Assembly (NCBI RefSeq): GCF_902497895.1
Contig: NZ_CABVHQ010000040.1
Location: forward strand, 1-54,170
Direction of reading: 5' to 3'
From: Pseudomonas fluorescens
Lineage (GTDB): Bacteria > Pseudomonadota > Gammaproteobacteria > Pseudomonadales > Pseudomonadaceae
DNA length: 54,170 nt
The stretch's first letter is position 1. The number at the start of each line of letters is the position of its first letter. Positions 17,459 through 25,154 of this stretch are shown piece after piece. Under the pieces are notes generated by a model. That model was given only the letters and a program-made list of their open reading frames with translations. It was not told the origin of the DNA and made no database searches. The translations under genes were made by a program, and so were the position numbers.

Positions 17459-17595
17459 ACCCTGGCGGGCCGACATTGGTTGGCCTGATGCCCTTCGATT
17501 CACAAGACGAACGTCGCTGGCGCAGTGGCCGGTCTGGCACCATAGTTTTGTTCCCGCAGCCTTGCTGGCTGCCCCGAATAAAATAGAGACTGGCC

Positions 17596-19704
17596 ATGAC
17601 CAAGACTCTCCACCACCGTGCCTGCCATCTGTGTGAAGCCATCTGCGGCTTGACCATCGAAACCACTGCGGTCGACGGCGCTGGCGTGCAGATCACCTCG
17701 ATCAAGGGTGACCCGCAGGACAGTTTCAGCCGCGGTCATATCTGTCCCAAGGCGGTAGCGCTGCAGGATATCCAGAACGATCCGGACCGCCTGCGCCAGC
17801 CCATGCTCAGGGTGGGCAGCGAGTGGCAGCCGATCGAATGGGATGCCGCGTTTGCCCTGGTCGCCGAGCGCCTGGGGATGATTCAGGAGCGTCATGGGCA
17901 GAACGCCGTGGCGGTCTATCAGGGCAATCCCAGTGTGCATAACTATGGGTTGATGACCCACAGCAATTACTTTCTCGGCCTGCTGAAAACCCGCAACCGC
18001 TTTTCCGCTACGTCAGTCGACCAGCTGCCTCATCACCTGAGCAGTTACCTGATGTATGGCCACGGCTTTTTACTGCCGATTCCGGACATCGATCACACCG
18101 ACTTCATGCTGATCCTGGGAGGTAACCCGCTGGCCTCCAATGGCAGCATCATGACCGTGCCGGATGTGGAGAAACGCTTGAAGGCGATCCAGGCGCGGGG
18201 CGGCAAGGTGGTGGTAGTTGATCCCCGGCGCAGCGAAACGGCAGCGATTGCCGATCAGCATGTGTTTGTCCGCCCGGGCGGGGATGCGGCGCTGTTGTTC
18301 GGGTTGCTCAATACCTTGTTCGCTGAAGGCCTGACTCGCGAAAGCCATTTGCCGGTGGATGGCGTTGATGAGGTGCGTCTGGCGATCGCAGCTTTCAGCG
18401 CCGAGGCGATGAGTCCGCTCTGCGCCGTGCCGGCCAAGCAGATCCGCCAATTGGCGCGGGATTTCGCAGCAGCGGACAAAGCCGTCTGCTATGGCCGGAT
18501 GGGGGTTTCCACCCAGTCGTTCGGCACCTTGTGTCATTGGTTGGTGCAGCTGATCAATCTGCTGACGGGCAATCTCGACCGGGTGGGCGGTGCCTTGTGC
18601 ACGGAACCGGCGGTGGACCTGGTGGCTTCCACCTCGGGCGGGCATTTCAATCGCTGGCAAAGCCGGGTCTCGGGGCGTCCGGAGTATGGCGGTGAGTTAC
18701 CGGTGTCGGCCCTTGCCGAAGAAATGCTGACCGAAGGGGAAGGGCAGGTACGCGCACTGATTACCGTGGCCGGCAACCCGGTGCTATCAACGCCTAATGG
18801 CCGGCAACTGGAGCAGGCGCTGGACGGGTTGGAGTTCATGCTCAGCATTGATCTGTATATCAATGAAACCACCCGTTATGCCGACCTGATCCTGCCGTCG
18901 ACCTCGGCGCTGGAGAACGATCACTACGACACCACCTTCAATATGTTCGCCGTACGTAACGTCACTCGCTTCAACCGGGCAATTCTGGCCAAACCTGAAG
19001 GCGCGTTGCACGACTGGGAGATATTTGTCGGCCTCGCACAGGCCTTTGCCGCGAAGACCGGCAAAGAACTCAAGCCGACCATTGCCCCGGCGCAAATGAT
19101 CGATCACGGGCTGCGTGCTGGCTTGTATGGCGATGCTTCGGCGCACAAGCTGTCGGTCGCGACTTTGTTTGACTATCCCCACGGGATTGATCTGGGGCCA
19201 CTCAAGGCGAATCTCGGGCCGCGTTTGAAGACCGCCAATCAACACATCCAGGCGGCACCAGCGGCAATTCTGGCGGATCTGGCGCGGTTTGCCGCGTTGC
19301 AGGCACCCCGTGCTGACGAGTTGTTGATGATCGGCCGTCGCCATGTACGCAGCAATAACTCCTGGATGCATAACTATCACCGCCTGGTGAAAGGCAAGCC
19401 GCGCCATCAGTTACTGATGCACCCGGATGATCTGGCCAGCCGCGGTCTCAGCGATGGACAGCGGGTGCGTGTCAGCTCACGGGTCGGCGCCATCGAAGTC
19501 GAAGTGCTGGCCAGTGTCGAGATGATGCCGGGAGTGGTCAGCTTGCCCCATGGCTGGGGGCATGCGCGACCAGGCGTACAGATGGGAATCGCCAGCGGCC
19601 AGCCGGGTGCCAGTGCCAATGACCTGACGGATGAGTTGCAACTCGATGAGCTGTCGGGCAATGCGGCCTTGAACGGGGTACCGGTCAAGGTGGCGGCAGC
19701 CTGA
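17596..19704 (+). CDS. Molybdopterin-dependent oxidoreductase, catalytic subunit
   Basis: This 702-residue protein of the DMSO reductase/formate dehydrogenase superfamily has an N-terminal [4Fe-4S] motif, C10-x2-C13-x3-C17, with a fourth Cys in GHICPKA. The bis-MGD binding domains follow: LGGNPLASNGS, VVVDPRRSETA, VRPGGDAALL, and the C-terminal dinucleotide-binding domain with LMHPDDLASRGLSDG and PHGWGH. There is no Tat signal, so it is probably cytoplasmic. No electron-transfer or membrane subunit gene adjoins it. The expected Mo-ligand region reads SATSVDQLPHH, with no Cys or Sec. The substrate is unknown. Confidence 0.88.
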   Translation: MTKTLHHRACHLCEAICGLTIETTAVDGAGVQITSIKGDPQDSFSRGHICPKAVALQDIQNDPDRLRQPMLRVGSEWQPIEWDAAFALVAERLGMIQERHGQNAVAVYQGNPSVHNYGLMTHSNYFLGLLKTRNRFSATSVDQLPHHLSSYLMYGHGFLLPIPDIDHTDFMLILGGNPLASNGSIMTVPDVEKRLKAIQARGGKVVVVDPRRSETAAIADQHVFVRPGGDAALLFGLLNTLFAEGLTRESHLPVDGVDEVRLAIAAFSAEAMSPLCAVPAKQIRQLARDFAAADKAVCYGRMGVSTQSFGTLCHWLVQLINLLTGNLDRVGGALCTEPAVDLVASTSGGHFNRWQSRVSGRPEYGGELPVSALAEEMLTEGEGQVRALITVAGNPVLSTPNGRQLEQALDGLEFMLSIDLYINETTRYADLILPSTSALENDHYDTTFNMFAVRNVTRFNRAILAKPEGALHDWEIFVGLAQAFAAKTGKELKPTIAPAQMIDHGLRAGLYGDASAHKLSVATLFDYPHGIDLGPLKANLGPRLKTANQHIQAAPAAILADLARFAALQAPRADELLMIGRRHVRSNNSWMHNYHRLVKGKPRHQLLMHPDDLASRGLSDGQRVRVSSRVGAIEVEVLASVEMMPGVVSLPHGWGHARPGVQMGIASGQPGASANDLTDELQLDELSGNAALNGVPVKVAAA

Positions 19705-19828
19705 TCGCTATGGGGTAAAATGTGCGGTAGTGCATCTCTATCGGGGAGACCGAGCATGGCGCCTGGCTTTCCGTTACAATGCGCCACCGTGCCGACAACT
19801 GAGTCGGAAAGTTCAGCCGAGGTGCTCC

Positions 19829-20170
19829 ATGGATATCATCGAAACTATTAAAGAGCAGATTGCCAACAACACCATTCTGCTTTACATGAAAGGCTCGCCG
19901 AATGCTCCACAATGTGGCTTCTCCGCGAAAGCCGCTCAGGCCGTCATGGGCTGTGGTGAGAAGTTCGCTTACGTGGACATCCTGCAGAACCCGGAAATCC
20001 GTGCAAACCTGCCCAAGTACGCCAATTGGCCAACCTTCCCGCAACTGTGGGTCGGTGGTGAGTTGGTCGGCGGTAGCGATATCATGACCGAAATGGCCGC
20101 TGACGGTTCATTGCAGGCCACGATCAAAGCTGCTGTCGAAAAAGCCGCAGCGAACAAGACCGAAGCCTGA
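19829..20170 (+). CDS. grxD: Monothiol glutaredoxin GrxD
   Basis: This 113-residue glutaredoxin of the Grx4 type has the monothiol active site CGFS at residues 29-32 within KGSPNAPQCGFSAKA. Glutathione-binding positions appear in NWPTFPQLWVGGELVGGSDI. Such proteins bind a bridging [2Fe-2S] cluster with glutathione and take part in Fe-S cluster trafficking. The start at 19829 has CGAGG upstream and gives the usual length. Iron-storage genes bfr and bfd follow immediately on the other strand. Confidence 0.95.
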   Translation: MDIIETIKEQIANNTILLYMKGSPNAPQCGFSAKAAQAVMGCGEKFAYVDILQNPEIRANLPKYANWPTFPQLWVGGELVGGSDIMTEMAADGSLQATIKAAVEKAAANKTEA

Positions 20171-20196
20171 TTCGCATTATTGCCGCAGCTTCTTTG

Positions 20197-20233
20197 TGTA
20201 GGAGCTGCCGCAGGCTGCGATCTTTTGATCTTG
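20197..20233. repeat. Single GTAGGAGCTGCC REP element
   Basis: One copy, beginning TGTAGGAGCTGCCGCAGGCT and ending TTTTGATCTTG, has no inverted partner, unlike most copies in this window. It lies between the grxD stop and the two-way terminator. Confidence 0.88.
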
Positions 20234-20240
20234 ACGATGT

Positions 20241-20279
20241 AAAAAAAGCCCCGCCTCTCGAAAGAAGGCGGGGCTTTTT
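20241..20279. terminator. Bidirectional terminator between grxD and bfr
   Basis: AGCCCCGCCT pairs with AGGCGGGGCT (10 bp) around a 9-base loop, with an A-run on the left and a T-run on the right. It can therefore end both convergent transcripts. Confidence 0.92.
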
Positions 20280-20304
20280 GTTGTATCGAGATCAGGGCGC
20301 CAGT

Positions 20305-20775
20305 TTATTCGCCCATCTGCGATTGCAGATAGTTCTCAAGACCGACCTTATCGATCAAGCCCAGTTGGGTTTCCAGCCAGTCGATATGTTCTTCTTCGGA
20401 TTCGAGAATATCTTCGAGCAGATCACGGCTGCCGAAATCGCCAGTCGTTTCGCAATGCGCGATGGCTACCTTCAGATCGGCGTGGCCAGTCTTCTCGATG
20501 CGCAGGTCGCACTCAAGCATTTCCTTGGTGTGTTCACCGATCTGCAGCTTGCCGAGGTCTTGTACGTTCGGCAGGCCTTCGAGAAACAGGATGCGCTTGA
20601 TCAGCTTGTCGGCATGCTTCATTTCGTCGATGGATTCGTGATATTCGTGCTTGCCAAGCTTGGCCAGGCCCCAATCTTCATACATGCGCGCATGCAGGAA
20701 GTATTGATTGATCGCGACCAGCTCATTGGCAAGGATCTTGTTGAGATGCTGGATGACTGTAACGTCGCCTTTCAT
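20305..20775 (-). CDS. bfr: Bacterioferritin
   Basis: This 156-residue four-helix iron-storage subunit forms a 24-mer. Ferroxidase ligands are visible: Glu18 in NELVAINQYF, Glu51 and His54 in DEMKHADK, Glu94 in LECDLR and Glu127/His130 in SEEEHIDWLE. Met52, the haem-binding Met of bacterioferritins, is present. Length and motifs fit the BfrB type. The gene for its redox partner, Bfd, lies 200 bp upstream on the same strand, separated by a terminator, so the two have separate transcripts. Confidence 0.96.
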   Translation of the reverse strand: MKGDVTVIQHLNKILANELVAINQYFLHARMYEDWGLAKLGKHEYHESIDEMKHADKLIKRILFLEGLPNVQDLGKLQIGEHTKEMLECDLRIEKTGHADLKVAIAHCETTGDFGSRDLLEDILESEEEHIDWLETQLGLIDKVGLENYLQSQMGE

Positions 20776-20937
20776 GATGGGAATCCTGCCCTATATTTCG
20801 CGGTATATGAATATAGTTTGAGCCGAGCAACTACCTGTGTCAAACCTAAGTTATTGAATAATATATGAAAATTAATCGGAATAAGAACGTTTTTGTTCCG
20901 CATCGCGGTGCTAAGCGATTGATTTCCGGACATAAAA

Positions 20938-20966
20938 AAACCGGACACTAAGTCCGGTTCTTTAAA
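20938..20966 (-). terminator. Terminator of bfd
   Basis: AACCGGAC/GTCCGGTT form an 8-bp stem with a 5-base loop. On minus it is followed by TTTTTTTATG. It lies 10 bases beyond the bfd stop and upstream of bfr. Confidence 0.9.
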
Positions 20967-20975
20967 ATTCATTAT

Positions 20976-21194
20976 TTAAGCGGCGGAAAATTCTACAGCG
21001 TAGGGAATCGCCGCCTGGCTGCTTTGCAGTTCGGTCAGGGTTTCGCGTACCACTTGCTTGGCAAGGCAGGCACATTTACCGCATTGGCTGGCAACGCCGG
21101 TGGCTTGGCGCACGTCACGGTAGCTGCAGCAACCTTCAAAGATCGCATCGCGTATTTGCCCGTCGGTGACGCCTGTGCAGAGGCATACATACAT
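20976..21194 (-). CDS. bfd: Bacterioferritin-associated ferredoxin Bfd
   Basis: This 72-residue [2Fe-2S] protein begins MYVCLCTGVTDGQIRDAI, with cluster Cys4, Cys6, Cys38 and Cys41 (C-x-C...QCGKC). Bfd reduces the bacterioferritin core so that stored iron is released under iron starvation. A strong Fur box lies 48-66 bp upstream of the start, as expected for a gene induced when iron is low. The Shine-Dalgarno sequence is weak. Confidence 0.95.
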   Translation of the reverse strand: MYVCLCTGVTDGQIRDAIFEGCCSYRDVRQATGVASQCGKCACLAKQVVRETLTELQSSQAAIPYAVEFSAA

Positions 21195-21241
21195 AAGTGA
21201 GAACCGTCGCTGGTTGTGGCTTATTTGCGATGGATCTTAAT

Positions 21242-21260
21242 GTTAACGAGAATTATTGTC
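21242..21260 (-). promoter_or_regulatory. Fur box of bfd
   Basis: GTTAACGAGAATTATTGTC matches 14 of 19 positions of the Fur consensus GATAATGATAATCATTATC by hand count. It lies 48 bp upstream of the bfd start, in the range of a promoter. Confidence 0.75.
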
Positions 21261-21421
21261 AAAGTGGTTTCGGCACACCTGGCCTCTCAGGGGCAGGTGA
21301 CTGACGAATGGTTTTCCCTTCAAACTGTAGGGGAAACGCAGTACGGCCTTTTTAACCGCCTCGAAAAAACCGTTAAGGACAGGTCAAAAACGCGGTGTAT
21401 GATGGTCGGCCCTTGCGAAGC

Positions 21422-21472
21422 GGGTTCGTGTCACAGGGCTGTCGCCTGAGGGTGGCAGGCTGGCGCGAACCC
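21422..21472 (+). other. Structured leader just upstream of the peroxiredoxin
   Basis: GGGTTCG (21422-21428) pairs with CGAACCC (21466-21472), enclosing a second stem GCCTG/CAGGC (21444-21448 with 21456-21460). The structure ends 33 bases before the start codon. It may be an untranslated-leader fold; I know of no named riboswitch matching it. Confidence 0.4.
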
Positions 21473-21505
21473 AGTTCTTCACGTTATTACACCAGGAGAT
21501 ATCCA

Positions 21506-22108
21506 ATGAGCGTACTCGTAGGCAAACAAGCCCCTGACTTCACCGTACCGGCCGTACTCGGCAATGGCGAGATCGTTGACAGCTTCACCCTGTCCTCGGC
21601 CATCAAAGGCAAATACGGCCTGGTGTTCTTCTACCCACTGGACTTCACTTTCGTTTGCCCATCCGAGCTGATCGCTCTGGACAACCGCATGGCTGACTTC
21701 AAGGCGCGTAACGTTGAAGTGGTCGCGGTGTCGATCGACTCGCACTTCACCCACAACGCCTGGCGCAACACCCCGGTGAACAATGGTGGTATCGGCCAGG
21801 TTCAATACACCATGGCTGCTGACATGAAGCACGAAATTGCCAAGGCCTACGACGTTGAGTCCGAAGGCGGCGTGGCCTTCCGTGGCGCGTTCCTGATCGA
21901 CGACAAAGGCGTTGTCCGCTCGCAGATCATCAACGACCTGCCGCTGGGCCGTAACATGGAAGAGCTGATCCGTCTGGTCGACGCTCTGCAATTCCACGAA
22001 GAGCACGGCGAAGTTTGCCCTGCCAACTGGAAAAAAGGCGACAAAGGCATGACCGCTTCGACCGAAGGCGTCGCAGCTTACCTGACCGAAAACGCTGGCA
22101 AGCTGTAA
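21506..22108 (+). CDS. Typical 2-Cys peroxiredoxin (AhpC/Prx1 family)
   Basis: This 200-residue peroxiredoxin reduces H2O2 and organic peroxides. The peroxidatic Cys51 lies in DFTFVCPSEL, the resolving Cys in EEHGEVCPANW near residue 172. The C-terminal tail is of the longer Prx1 type, not the E. coli AhpC type. AGGAGAT precedes the ATG at 21506; the longer reading frame from 21395 is not supported. No AhpF is adjacent, so a thioredoxin-type reductant is likely. The placement next to iron storage genes fits oxidative-stress defence. Confidence 0.94.
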   Translation: MSVLVGKQAPDFTVPAVLGNGEIVDSFTLSSAIKGKYGLVFFYPLDFTFVCPSELIALDNRMADFKARNVEVVAVSIDSHFTHNAWRNTPVNNGGIGQVQYTMAADMKHEIAKAYDVESEGGVAFRGAFLIDDKGVVRSQIINDLPLGRNMEELIRLVDALQFHEEHGEVCPANWKKGDKGMTASTEGVAAYLTENAGKL

Positions 22109-22130
22109 GCCACGCGTCAGGCAATAAAAA

Positions 22131-22157
22131 AACCGGCCACTGAGGCCGGTTTTTTTA
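22131..22157 (+). terminator. Terminator of the peroxiredoxin gene
   Basis: AACCGGCC/GGCCGGTT form a perfect 8-bp stem around ACTGA, followed by TTTTTTT and preceded by an A-run. Confidence 0.92.
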
Positions 22158-22218
22158 TGGGTACGATTTCTTCAGGCAACGGACGGCATTATTTTTTATG
22201 GCACGATTTCTTCAGGCG
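22151..22218. repeat. Direct repeat of about 28 bp after the peroxiredoxin terminator
   Basis: TTTTTTATGG followed by ACGATTTCTTCAGGC occurs near 22151-22178 and again near 22192-22218. The copies are about 40 bp apart and differ at a few bases. Confidence 0.6.
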
Positions 22219-22224
22219 ACTTGA

Positions 22225-22902
22225 TCAGTCGTGAAAGTCTTCCCAGCCACCCATTTGTTTCCAGCGATTGACGATGCCGCAGAACAGCTCGGCCGTCTTC
22301 TCGGTGTCGTAGCGCGCCGAGTGGGCCTCACGGCCGTCGAAATCGATATCGGCAGTCTGGCAGGCCTTGGCCAGCACGGTTTGACCGTAAGCCAGGCCAG
22401 CCAGGGTGGCGGTGTCGAAGCTGGAGAACGGGTGAAACGGGTTGCGTTTCATGTCCAGGCGCGCGACAGCGGCGTTGAGGAAGCCCAGGTCGAAGCTGCT
22501 GTTATGCCCCACCAGAATCGCGCGTTTACAGCCGTTGGCCTTCAGGGCCTTGCGTACGCCACGGAAGATATCGGTCAGGGCCGTTTCTTCGCTGACCGCC
22601 ATGCGCAGCGGATGATCGAGCTTGATCCCGGTGAACTCCAGGGCCGCGGCTTCGATGTTCGCGCCTTCGAAAGGCTCGACCCGGAAGAAATAGGTGTGTT
22701 CAGGGTACACAAAGCCTTTTTCGTCCATGCCGATGGTGACGGCGGCAATTTCCAGCAAGGCATCGGTGGCACAGTTGAAACCACCGGTTTCAACATCGAC
22801 GACTACCGGCAGGTAACCACGAAACCGGGCTGCCATCGGATGGCGCGAACCGCCACCACCATTTTGGCCGTCTTGTTCGTCGTCGAAATGGTCTTCACTC
22901 AC
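22225..22902 (-). CDS. rnt: Ribonuclease T
   Basis: This 225-residue DEDDh exonuclease trims the 3' ends of tRNA and other stable RNAs. Catalytic motif I is VVDVETGGFN with Asp36 and Glu38. Motif II is GHNSSFDLGFL and motif III HSARYDTEKTAELF. The length is typical. The start overlaps the pyrC stop by 4 bp, so rnt is translated after pyrC from one transcript. The N-terminal 20 residues are acidic and Gly-rich, probably disordered. Confidence 0.95.
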   Translation of the reverse strand: MSEDHFDDEQDGQNGGGGSRHPMAARFRGYLPVVVDVETGGFNCATDALLEIAAVTIGMDEKGFVYPEHTYFFRVEPFEGANIEAAALEFTGIKLDHPLRMAVSEETALTDIFRGVRKALKANGCKRAILVGHNSSFDLGFLNAAVARLDMKRNPFHPFSSFDTATLAGLAYGQTVLAKACQTADIDFDGREAHSARYDTEKTAELFCGIVNRWKQMGGWEDFHD

Positions 22903-23945
22903 GAGTGTTTCTCCAGCAGACGCCAGCGCAGTTTTTCACCGGCGCGCAGCGGGATGACAGACAGCTCGCCGAAGGGCAGGCTGGTAGGGGCGGTCCACTC
23001 TTCGCGAACCAGGGTAATGTGCTCGGTATTTGCCGGCAGGCCATAGAAGCGCGGGCCGTGCAGACTGGCGAAGCCTTCGAGCTTATCCAGCGCATTGCGC
23101 TGTTCGAAGGCTTCGGCATACATCTCGATCGCTGCGTAAGCGGTGTAGCAACCGGCACAACCACAAGCCGCTTCTTTGGCGTGTTGGGCGTGCGGGGCCG
23201 AATCGGTACCGAGGAAAAACTTCTCGCTGCCGCTGGTGGCGGCGTCGAGCAGCGCTTCCTGGTGGATATTGCGTTTGAGAATCGGCAAGCAATAGAAGTG
23301 CGGGCGAATCCCGCCAACCAGCATGTGGTTGCGGTTGTACAGCAGGTGGTGGGCAGTGATGGTCGCGCCAACGTTGGCCGGGGCCTCATTGACGAACTGC
23401 ACGGCTTCACGGGTGGTGATGTGTTCGAACACTACCTTGAGGGTCGGGAAGTGTTCCACGACCCGACGCAGGTGTTCGTCGATGAACAGCTTTTCCCGGT
23501 CAAAGACATCGACATCGCCACGGGTGACTTCCCCGTGGATCAGCAAGGGCAAGCCGACTTCGGCCATGGCCGCCAGTGCCGCAAAGATCTTGTCGATGCT
23601 GGTGACACCGGAGTCCGAGTTGGTGGTCGCGCCGGCCGGATAGAGCTTGGCGGCATGCACGAAACCACTGGCCTTGGCCTCGTGAATCTCTGCAGCGGTA
23701 GTGCGATCGGTCAGGTAGAGCACCATCAGCGGTTCGAAATGGCTGCCGGCCGGACGTGCAGCGAGGATGCGCTGACGGTAGGCATCGGCTTCAGCGGCAT
23801 TACGCACCGGTGGTACCAGGTTGGGCATGATGATGGCGCGGCCAAAGGTGCGCGCAACATCGGCGACAGTATTGGGTAGCACAGCACCATCGCGAAGATG
23901 TATATGCCAGTCGTCGGGACGCAGCAGGGTCAGGCGGTCGGACAT
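22899..23945 (-). CDS. pyrC: Dihydroorotase PyrC
   Basis: This 348-residue amidohydrolase catalyses the third step of pyrimidine synthesis, carbamoyl-aspartate to dihydroorotate. The zinc site begins with DDWHIHLRDG (His14, His16). The carbamylated Lys is in HAAKLYPAGATTNSD, followed by LIHGEV and FEHITT with further His ligands and GTDSAPHA with the catalytic Asp. This is the E. coli PyrC class. The start at 23945 gives the conserved N-terminus MSDRLTLLRP; a frame from 24005 would add 20 residues. It overlaps rnt. Confidence 0.95.
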   Translation of the reverse strand: MSDRLTLLRPDDWHIHLRDGAVLPNTVADVARTFGRAIIMPNLVPPVRNAAEADAYRQRILAARPAGSHFEPLMVLYLTDRTTAAEIHEAKASGFVHAAKLYPAGATTNSDSGVTSIDKIFAALAAMAEVGLPLLIHGEVTRGDVDVFDREKLFIDEHLRRVVEHFPTLKVVFEHITTREAVQFVNEAPANVGATITAHHLLYNRNHMLVGGIRPHFYCLPILKRNIHQEALLDAATSGSEKFFLGTDSAPHAQHAKEAACGCAGCYTAYAAIEMYAEAFEQRNALDKLEGFASLHGPRFYGLPANTEHITLVREEWTAPTSLPFGELSVIPLRAGEKLRWRLLEKHS

Positions 23946-24011
23946 TGGGAATTCCAGGCGGGTCAAACTGAGGGGAATGCTACCGGAAAAGACTCTCTCA
24001 GGCACTCGCTA

Positions 24012-24038
24012 TCAAGTTTTGCAGCAAGCTTCCGATAT
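24012..24038 (+). promoter_or_regulatory. Candidate FliA (sigma28) promoter of motY
   Basis: TCAAGT (24012) and TCCGATAT (24031) are spaced as in flagellar sigma28 promoters (TAAAG/TCAAG-N15-GCCGATAA). They lie about 70 bp upstream of motY, a late flagellar gene. Confidence 0.5.
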
Positions 24039-24105
24039 CCCGTAGGTGTGCAGTAAACAAGTGATATGCCGTAAAGGTGTGTGTCGGTCTTTTGTGTAGA
24101 AGCCA

Positions 24106-25026
24106 ATGGAGCCCTCCGTGCGCCAGCGTTATTTAGCCTTGCTCAGTGTGTTTGCCAGCCTGCCCGCGATGGCTCTGACTTACCAGACACGTCTGGAGAG
24201 CATCGAGTGGACGGTCGAAGGCGACAAGTTCGAGTGCCGCCTGAGCCAGCCGATCACCGACTTCGGCTCGGGTGAGTTCGTGCGACGCGCCGGTGAGCAG
24301 GCGACTTTTCGACTGAAGGCTTATAACAACTCCCTTGGCGGCGGTTCGGCCACCCTGTTGGCAGCGGCTGCGCCCTGGCAGCCGGGGCGTGGTGATATTA
24401 ACCTGGGGGCCGTGCAAGTCGGCAGCGGTGATGTGCTGTTCAACAGTTCCCAGGCTCAGGCCGGCCGACTATTCAGTGGTTTGCTGGACGGTCGCAGCCC
24501 GCTGATACGTCATTATTCCCGTGATGGTGGCGTCTCTGAGGTCCGTTTGCTACCGGTCAAGTTCAGCAAGGCCTATGGCGACTATCAAGCGTGCACCGCC
24601 AAGCTGTTACCGATGAACTTCGAGCAAGTGAAGCAGGCCCAGGTCGGGTTTCCTGGCGGCGGGATCGAGCTGGATGCGCCGGCCAAGGCCAGGCTGCAGA
24701 ACGTGCTGGAATTCCTCAAGGCTGATCCGACGGTCAATCACATTCAGCTCGACGGCCACTCGGACAACGGCGGCAACCGCCTGACCAATCGTGATCTGTC
24801 ACGACGCAGAGCTTTGGCAGTCATGGATTTCTTCAAGGCCAACGGCGTCCCCGAAGCACAGATCACCCTGCGTTTCCATGGCGAGCGCTACCCTTTGGCA
24901 CCCAATACCAACTCCGCCAATCGGGCGAAGAACCGCCGGGTCAATGTTCATCTGGAGCGTGTGGCGCCCAGCGAGAAGCCGGCACCGCAGGTCAGTTCCG
25001 CGAGCAATACCGCGGCGACGTCCTGA
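24106..25026 (+). CDS. motY: Sodium-type flagellar motor protein MotY (OmpA family)
   Basis: This 306-residue secreted protein has a signal peptide (cleavage after ...LPAMA, about residue 23). A MotY-specific N-terminal domain (about 24-165) begins LTYQTRLESIEW. A C-terminal OmpA-like peptidoglycan-binding domain (about 180-290) contains HIQLDGHSDNGG, NRDLSRRRALAVMDFF and NRAKNRRVNV. MotY forms part of the T-ring that anchors stator units at the flagellar basal body. The gene stands alone between pyrC and argG. A sigma28-like promoter upstream supports the call. Confidence 0.88.
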   Translation: MEPSVRQRYLALLSVFASLPAMALTYQTRLESIEWTVEGDKFECRLSQPITDFGSGEFVRRAGEQATFRLKAYNNSLGGGSATLLAAAAPWQPGRGDINLGAVQVGSGDVLFNSSQAQAGRLFSGLLDGRSPLIRHYSRDGGVSEVRLLPVKFSKAYGDYQACTAKLLPMNFEQVKQAQVGFPGGGIELDAPAKARLQNVLEFLKADPTVNHIQLDGHSDNGGNRLTNRDLSRRRALAVMDFFKANGVPEAQITLRFHGERYPLAPNTNSANRAKNRRVNVHLERVAPSEKPAPQVSSASNTAATS

Positions 25027-25154
25027 AACGGCTGTAGTGGTCGCACACTCGACATAATCTGTCGCTTCGTCGTCATAAGCTGTCGCGCCTCTGTAAATTA
25101 TCCTGTTTGAACGGTAGACTTGACGGCTTTCCGAAAACCCCGTGGAGTGATGGC

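Noticed and set aside
24061..24100. Second sigma28-like motif (TAAAGG...GTCGGTCT) close to motY
   Set aside because: The spacing between the two parts is only about 8 bases, too short for a promoter.
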